A stretch of 64,000 nt of DNA, taken from contig WJXW01000006.1 in NCBI GenBank assembly GCA_015832175.1, positions 2,170,001 to 2,234,000 on the forward strand. The letters run 5' to 3'. The notes under the pieces are model-generated. The model did no database searches. It worked only from the letters and a program-made list of their open reading frames with translations, and was not told the DNA's origin. Source of the stretch: Paraphaeosphaeria minitans. Taxonomy: Eukaryota > Ascomycota > Dothideomycetes > Pleosporales > Didymosphaeriaceae. Of the stretch, positions 58,690 to 64,000 are shown in pieces; within the stretch, counting starts at the first letter, position 1, and the number at the start of each line of letters is the position of its first letter. Position numbers and translations under genes: made by a program.

Positions 58690-59335
58690 TAGAGGGTGCT
58701 GCTCACGATTTCTTACCTCACTATGAGACGCCACTCGAGGGCCTGGAATGTGTTCCATTTCGAAACTCAAGTTGCAAGAGGAAAAGGTGTGTTGCGATCC
58801 TCGCACGAGGAGACGATGGCACCTGGAAAGCTTGTTTTTTATTACGAAGATATTGGAGTTTGAAGGACATGACAATAAAGCCAGCATGCGGAAAAGGTAC
58901 CGAGGAAGCAATGCTCCGGACGGGGCTTCGGGAGGCATCAAGGGCGACTTGAACTGGCAGGAGAAACAAAATTATGAGAAACATTTCTTGATTATGGAGC
59001 CGGGCGTCTTTGTTGTTGGTGCCGACCAAGCTGGCCTCAAGGTCGCTGCTCAGCTTTAAGCACTCAAGATGGCTCTCTCGATCGTTGACAAGAAGGAGCG
59101 TGTGGGGGGTAACTGGCGACATCGGTACCGCACGCTTGTCATGCATGGTAGTCATCCTTCTCTCGTGTCACTTCACATGACTAATATCTCCCAGACCCGG
59201 TCCCGTACACACACATGGCATAGATGCCCTTCCCCTCCGTCTGGTCCCTCTTCACCCCGAAAGGCAAACTAGTAGACTGGTTCGAGCCCTACGCATTCGC
59301 AATCGAACTCAATATTTGGTGCCGTTCAGTGTGAT
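58690..59335 (+). pseudogene. decayed FAD/NAD(P)-binding monooxygenase fragment
   Basis: Remnant of a large fungal flavin monooxygenase (the type with an NTF2-like N-terminal module). Pieces in order: FLPHYETPLEGLECVPF and LARGDDGTWKACFL (frame of 58614-58952), then FFITKILEFEGHD and NWQEKQNYE with the FAD motif VFVVGADQAGL (frame of 58748-59059), a stop, ALSIVDKKERVGGNWRHRYRTLVMHG, then about 59196-59330 DPVPYTHMA, a stop, MPFPSVWSLFTPKGKLVDWFEPYAFAIELNIW. At least one frameshift and two in-frame stops break it, one stop being just after the FAD motif. Sequence after about 59335 no longer matches. I did not attempt a restored reading. It is a different subfamily from the intact FMO at 23.1 kb. 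Confidence 0.8.
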
Positions 59336-59978
59336 GAGTCGATATCGTTCGCTGCAGATCAAGGTGCGGACGCTGGGGGTTGGCCTGAGGGTCGGAAGTT
59401 CAAGGTTAGGCGTATATACGCAAGTAAAAGATCAGTATGGCGCTACATTATGTCAAGTAACAGGAGAAAACGAACGTTGAATAGGTTGAGCGAGGCGTAT
59501 GCACAGGTGATGCAATGCCGCGACACCAAATTCTTTTTTGGCAAATGGAAACTTGCAAACCTGGCACTGGGCCACAGCACTTTCAACGTAGCTAGTCAGG
59601 CATAAAGTAGAAGGAGATTTTACATGTCTTCGCGTTGCATCGCATCACATCAAGTAAGACGGAATGTGAACAGGGCACTGTTGTGATTATTTTCTTTCCC
59701 CTCCCCGCCACCCTCCCTAGGGTATCATCCCGTCCTCCCCCCACTCTCGAAGAGCAATCCCCCCTCCTTCACATCGTCTTTGACCTCATCCAAGGTCATG
59801 CAAATGCGTTACCCGTCCCTCGTCAACCCGACAGAGACCCGTCATGAACGCTGACCCGCCAATGCATGTGCCTATGAAAATGCCCGAAGAAACTTTTGTA
59901 TCGCTAACCCCTTTATCCGGAAAGCGACATCGTAAAGATCTCATCGAGCGTACAAGCGCATCCTCAAGACCGTGCCCT
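59336..59978. other. intergenic 0.6 kb
   Basis: Between the pseudogene and the 3' end of the deubiquitinase gene. Nothing recognised. Confidence 0.5.
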
Positions 59979-62700
59979 TCAGGATTCGATGCGCTGGTAG
60001 AAAAGAATGTACGCAACCTTGTTGTCCCGCGCATTCTCCTTGGGCAACGGCGTCCGCTTTCCTGTCGAGCTGGGCGTCGCCGTGCCGTTGACCACTCCGG
60101 TCCACTTCTTCTCCTTCTTGTTTTCTGAGCCGTTCACCTGGCTCCAGCCGCCCCGGTCCGACTCTGCGTCGCCAATCTGCTCGAAGAAGTTCTTCCTCGT
60201 GGCAGCACCTCCATCGTTCTTGTGCTGCTCGAGCGCGGCGGCAAGGACCTTGGGGTCTTCTTCAGCACCGCCCTCGGCAACGTCTTCTGCACGGATACGG
60301 CGGATGGCCGTATCGTCCACGCGAATCCATTCGCGACCCTCCTGTCGGCGAAGGTCTACGGTGTAGTGACCGCCACTTGCGTTTTTTCCGTGATGGTAAA
60401 CCACACCAATCAATCGGTAGCGTGGTGCGCCGCGTGTACCGAATGTTGATCGCTTGTGTTGCGGGAACACCTCCTTAGGAATATCCAGCTCAAGCGGGTA
60501 TCCAATCTTCTTCCAGATTTTTTGGGGTCCATTGACATCGTAGTGGAAACGCTTGAGGTGGAGTATAAGTACCGGTGGCAGAGTCTCAATGAACATCTGC
60601 TTGGTGGAAGCACGTGCGCCCCGGGTAGCGCCATCCAAAGTTTCCAAGTGAGTCAGTCCCTTGAGCGCATCGGCAATGCTGTTCACATTTGGTGACCCGA
60701 TGTCCAGTTGCAAAGGCTGATAGGGCTCCAGAGTGACGGACGGTTTCTCGCCCGGTCTCTTGTATTCGGAACGGATCTTGCCGCCAAAGATCTTGGTGAG
60801 CGGACTCTCAACGTCGACAGCTCCTGACGACTGCGTGACAGAAGGCTTCTGTTTCGGTCCAACCTCGAGCCAACCTCCATCCGAACGCTCGGTGGTCGGC
60901 GAAGTCATCGAGGAGTCTCCATGCGAGGTTCTCGAGCTCTTGATAACGTGAGCACATTCATCATGAAGACCGGCGAGCAAAAAACCCAAGAACTCCTCGG
61001 CATCCTCCTGCTGGCCTCGCTTCATATTTTCGAAACGAGGCAGCCGCCTGATGGCGTCGTACACGTATTCTGGTGTGAGAGGCTCGCCGTACTGCTCCAG
61101 TTCATTATCCTTCAAGCGCATGCGGAGCTTCTCGACGGATTCAGCCGAATCAATGACTTTGAAATCGCGCATATACATGATCATGGCGTCCACAAGAGGA
61201 GTTTCAGACTTGAAGCTATGCACGACGCGCTTAGCGTACCGGTCCAAAAAGTCGTAGAAGGGTACGCAGAAAAGAAGAACTTGAAGAATCTGCACATTGT
61301 TAGTTGTGTGGCTAGACCAAACACGAGATTCCACCCACAGAATTCATATAACACAGGTTCCCCGTATTTACAAGGCCACGGGGTTCGAGAAAAGAGATAT
61401 TTTTATGCGTATCAACAGAGTAAGATGCGAGGACGTCACCGAGAGAGTTACTCTTAGGTACTGGAGGACCTTTTATGGGGGCGACACCATTGGAAACGGC
61501 GGGGGCTTTGGCTGCGGCGACGGCGGCATTGTTCTTCGTTCTAAGAAGTGCGGCCCATGACCCAGGTGCTGCTTTTGGTGGCGGTGAAGCTTTTGGTGTT
61601 TCTTCGGTCTCTTGTCCACGAATAGCAGGCGTGGCTGTCTCTGAATTGTTCTCCTTGTCTGCCGACTTGACCGACTTTTGTGTGGTTGACGTGACGCTAG
61701 GTGCCTTTGCAGCCTTGATAGGAATCAGAGGCACAGCAGGCTTCGTCTGCGTGCGGGCATGCGAGCCCTGGGACGCGTGCGCAAGCTGAGCAGGCATATC
61801 CGGAGACGACACTGATGGACGTGTAGAGTCGACCTCTGAGGGAGGGTGTGAAGACTGCGGGGTGTCGGTGGCGGCGTCGGAAGCGGGAGCCAGAGTCGAG
61901 GCCTGTGACTCCTCTGGCCCCTCGGTCGAAGTGTGGTCGGCATCGTCTGCTATTTCCTTTGCACCGTAGACCTCTTCGAGGTCTGCGACTTGCTCGCGTG
62001 ACGGCAGAGCCAGGTCGTCTTCCTGCGCCGGTACGAGAGCTCTTCTCCTCCGCTTTTTTTGTGATGCGCGCGGAGGGAAATCCGCACCAGCGACAGAGAG
62101 CCACGGCAGTGGCGGATAGAATGGCATATACGTCCCCATCGAGATGGACGCTGCGCTCGTGGTCGTCGAAGTCACCGAAGGAGTCGTGGGCGGCGGAGTC
62201 GCTGTGGCCGTGGTGGTTGGCGGGGTCGGCGAAGACACCAGCGCGTGCTGCGAGTGAATGGACGGTGTCGATGGCAGAGGCTGTGGCGTCCGCTGGGGGG
62301 TAGGAATGCGCGCTACGGGGGGTGTGCGTGAATGTACAATGGGCGGCGTCTGACCCATGGCGCGGTTGACAGGCGGCAGGTGGGCCATGTGCAGGTGCGA
62401 GGAAACCACGACCGGCGAGGCATGCGGCTGGAACTGTCGCGGCGGCATCGCATATTGATGGTGTTGCGGCTGAGCGTATGGGTTCATGCCATACCATTGC
62501 GGCTGCGGAGGATAGGGCGATGCGTGCAGAGCATAGTGCGAGTGCGGGTGCGGGTGCGGATGCGGATATGCAGCGTAGGGGTTGTGGTGCACAGGCGAGT
62601 GGGCCTGGGGAGGAGGCTGATAGTATTGGTGGTGGTCGCCATGCCGCCTTCCCCCCGGATGGAAAGGGACGGCAGGCGGTATGGTGTGGCCCGGCATCAT
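59979..62700 (-). CDS. UBP3: ubiquitin carboxyl-terminal hydrolase, Ubp3/USP10 type (890 aa)
   Basis: Two exons, 62700-61339 and 61289-59979, 49-nt intron inside the catalytic Cys box. The N-terminal 400 residues are low-complexity (His/Pro/Tyr- then Ser/Thr/Pro-rich), with a short FPPR motif and basic KKRRRR run. The USP domain starts GLVNTGNLCYMNS, with Cys450 in the Cys box; RRLPRFENMKRGQQEDAEEFLGFLLAGLHDE is the QQDA region; His box GVVYHHGKNASGGHYTVDL has His762, and WIRVDDT follows (Asp about 779). All three catalytic positions are present. Yeast Ubp3 (with Bre5) and USP10 (with G3BP) deubiquitinate COPII, ribosomal and RNA polymerase substrates and act in ribophagy and stress granules. 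The start codon is the first of two adjacent ATGs. Confidence 0.92.
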
Positions 62701-63592
62701 GGGGAAGGTGCTGTTGCCTTCACAGTTGGGCGCCGGCCAGAGACCAAGCAGCGCAACGTGTGAGGCAACGGTGGGAGGGCGAGGCTCTTGGAAACACTAT
62801 ACACGTACCCCGCAGGTCGATGGGCTGGGGGTATGGGCGCGGCGCGGAGCCCGTGGTGATGGGCGCAAGAATTATGACTGGGGTCGGATGCTTCGCGAGC
62901 TCGGAGAGCGGGCAGGCGTGAGCTGGGGCGGCTGGGGGCGGCTGGGCGTGGCGGTCGCGCTCATTGCCTCAGCACTCCATAGCGGGCAGTTGGCGGCCTG
63001 CCCGGGGGATGGAAGAGGAGAGCGGCGACGAAGGGGAGGGCGAGGAGGGCGAGGAAGGCGAGGGAAGGCGGCGGCGAGGGACGAGAGTTGGGTCGTCGCT
63101 CGCAAAGCAGCTTGCGGGCCTGTGCGTCGTCAAGCAAACGAGCCGGGGTGGCAGCGTCTAGCGGGGCGGCAGCAACGGGCGCAGGGCAAGCAATGTCTGA
63201 GCAAGAGGCAAGAGGGAAGAGGGAAGAGTGAATAGACAAGAGGAGGCTGCGGCAGCTGAAGCAGAGGCAGACATCTGGTCCGGATCCAGTACGCCAGACG
63301 AAACACCTCGACCGCTCGCTCCACCTGCAGTCATGCGCTCACGTGACTGATGGCGACTTTCCCATGTCATCTCGCCCTTCCGCTGTGACTCCCTCCTCCA
63401 AGTCCCATCCGGGGGCCCAAACGCCGACCCCATATACACCACTCTTGCCCCCCTCCTCGCCTGTTGCTCGTCCCTTTCCCTCCTCGCCTGTCGCTTGTCT
63501 CTTTCCCTCTCCTTCCGCCGCGTCTTGCCTCGATCCCAGCACGGTAGGGCCCTGCAGCCATCGTCATCGTCGCCGCCCGCACTGGTGGGACC
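62701..63592. promoter_or_regulatory. divergent promoter, UBP3-like / RNF10-like genes
   Basis: 892 bp, GC-rich on the UBP3 side (GAGGGC/GGCGAGG runs near 63000-63075). Open frames through it are low-complexity shadows. Confidence 0.45.
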
Positions 63593-64000
63593 ATGTCGTC
63601 GAACCCTCCCGCAATCCCCACCTCCTCAAAGGCTTCGGCGCCCTCTGGCCAGCTCTCTCCAGCCCAGACGCAGCCGGGCTCCATCGCGAGTGGCGACGGC
63701 TTCGGCCAGCGACGCAGCGGCAGCAGCTTCGGCGCGGGGGCCGCCACCCGCGCGAGTCCCACGCTCCGCAGCACGCAGCAGGGCCGCAAGCAGCACAAGG
63801 CCTCGAAACGCTTCGCCAGGGTCGACGACGATGTCATCACTGAATCGGTGGGTGCAGCTCGTGCCAGCATGCATCGAGTCGCGGCTAACACCTCGGCAGC
63901 TCAACATGCGCCCGTTCAACAGCCGCAAAGGGCAGACGAACATCACCCACCTCATGAACTTCAGCCTCCCGCCCCGTCCGCAGAACCATCACGGCCATGG
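63593..64000 (+). CDS. 5' part of a probable RNF10/Mag2-type RING protein, cut by window end
   Basis: Exon 1 63593-63847 (MSSNPPAIPTSSKASAPSG...), intron 63848-63899 (GTGGGT...CTAAC...GGCAG), exon 2 from 63900 and continuing past 64000. The joined product is a Ser/Gly/Arg-rich N-terminus followed by RPFNSRKGQTNITHLMNFSLPPRPQ, the short block (basic, then HLLNFxxPPR) seen before the RING finger in RNF10/Mag2-family E3 ligases, which in yeast and mammals ubiquitinate 40S proteins on stalled ribosomes. The RING itself is outside the window, so the family name is tentative. Confidence 0.6.
   Translation, partial: MSSNPPAIPTSSKASAPSGQLSPAQTQPGSIASGDGFGQRRSGSSFGAGAATRASPTLRSTQQGRKQHKASKRFARVDDDVITESVGAARASMHRVAANTSAAQHAPVQQPQRADEHHPPHELQPPAPSAEPSRPW

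Noticed and set aside
62873..63235. Arg/Gly-rich frames upstream of UBP3
   Set aside because: Composition-driven by GGCGAGG repeats in the shared promoter.

Overview
This is nuclear DNA of a filamentous ascomycete (Pezizomycotina). A Dothideomycete is my best guess, from overall gene character only. The basis is short GT-AG introns of about 45-85 nt with CTAAC/CTGAY-like branch sites, typical Pezizomycotina families (Dal5-type MFS carriers, an A-T-R NRPS-like reductase, a PTH11-like rhodopsin-domain membrane protein, GH92 mannosidase, Mid2-like S/T-rich membrane protein), dispersed CCTA/TAGG tetranucleotide tracts, and two AT-rich blocks that look like RIP-mutated DNA. I joined exons by hand at splice sites; all coordinates are from reading the sequence, with no alignment or database search.

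Layout. 0.2-8.6 kb: a PAQR/haemolysin-III membrane protein, a secreted clade-2 histidine phosphatase with an altered active-site motif, a long (GAA)n tract, and a full-length Argonaute whose slicer site is degenerate. 8.6-16.8 kb: gene-poor and rich in minisatellites and TAGG tracts, with one PH-domain gene and the first copy of a 147-bp MITE. 16.8-28.2 kb: an apparent metabolic cluster of Dal5-like transporter, NRPS-like carboxylate reductase (A-T-R), flavin monooxygenase, second Dal5-like transporter and M19 dipeptidase, with two divergent promoters. 29.4-34.4 kb: a secreted, probably GPI-anchored protein whose core resembles a truncated haemoglobin, the second MITE copy, and a sugar-type MFS carrier. 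34.7-36.1 kb: AT-rich blocks. 36.8-48.3 kb: CAF-1 p60 (Cac2), an RWD/DUF1115 protein, an extended SDR, a hypothetical protein and a six-exon rhodopsin-domain protein. 49.9-64 kb: a GABA/choline-type permease, a Mid2-like membrane protein, a GH92 alpha-mannosidase, a decayed monooxygenase pseudogene, a Ubp3/USP10 deubiquitinase, and the 5' end of a probable RNF10/Mag2-type gene running off the window.

The most interesting items are the slicer-dead Argonaute, the truncated-globin-like surface protein, and the 16.8-28.2 kb cluster, whose enzyme combination suggests reduction of a carboxylic or amino acid to an aldehyde or alcohol, N/S-oxygenation and dipeptide processing, with two carriers for import or export. 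The cluster's product cannot be told from sequence alone.
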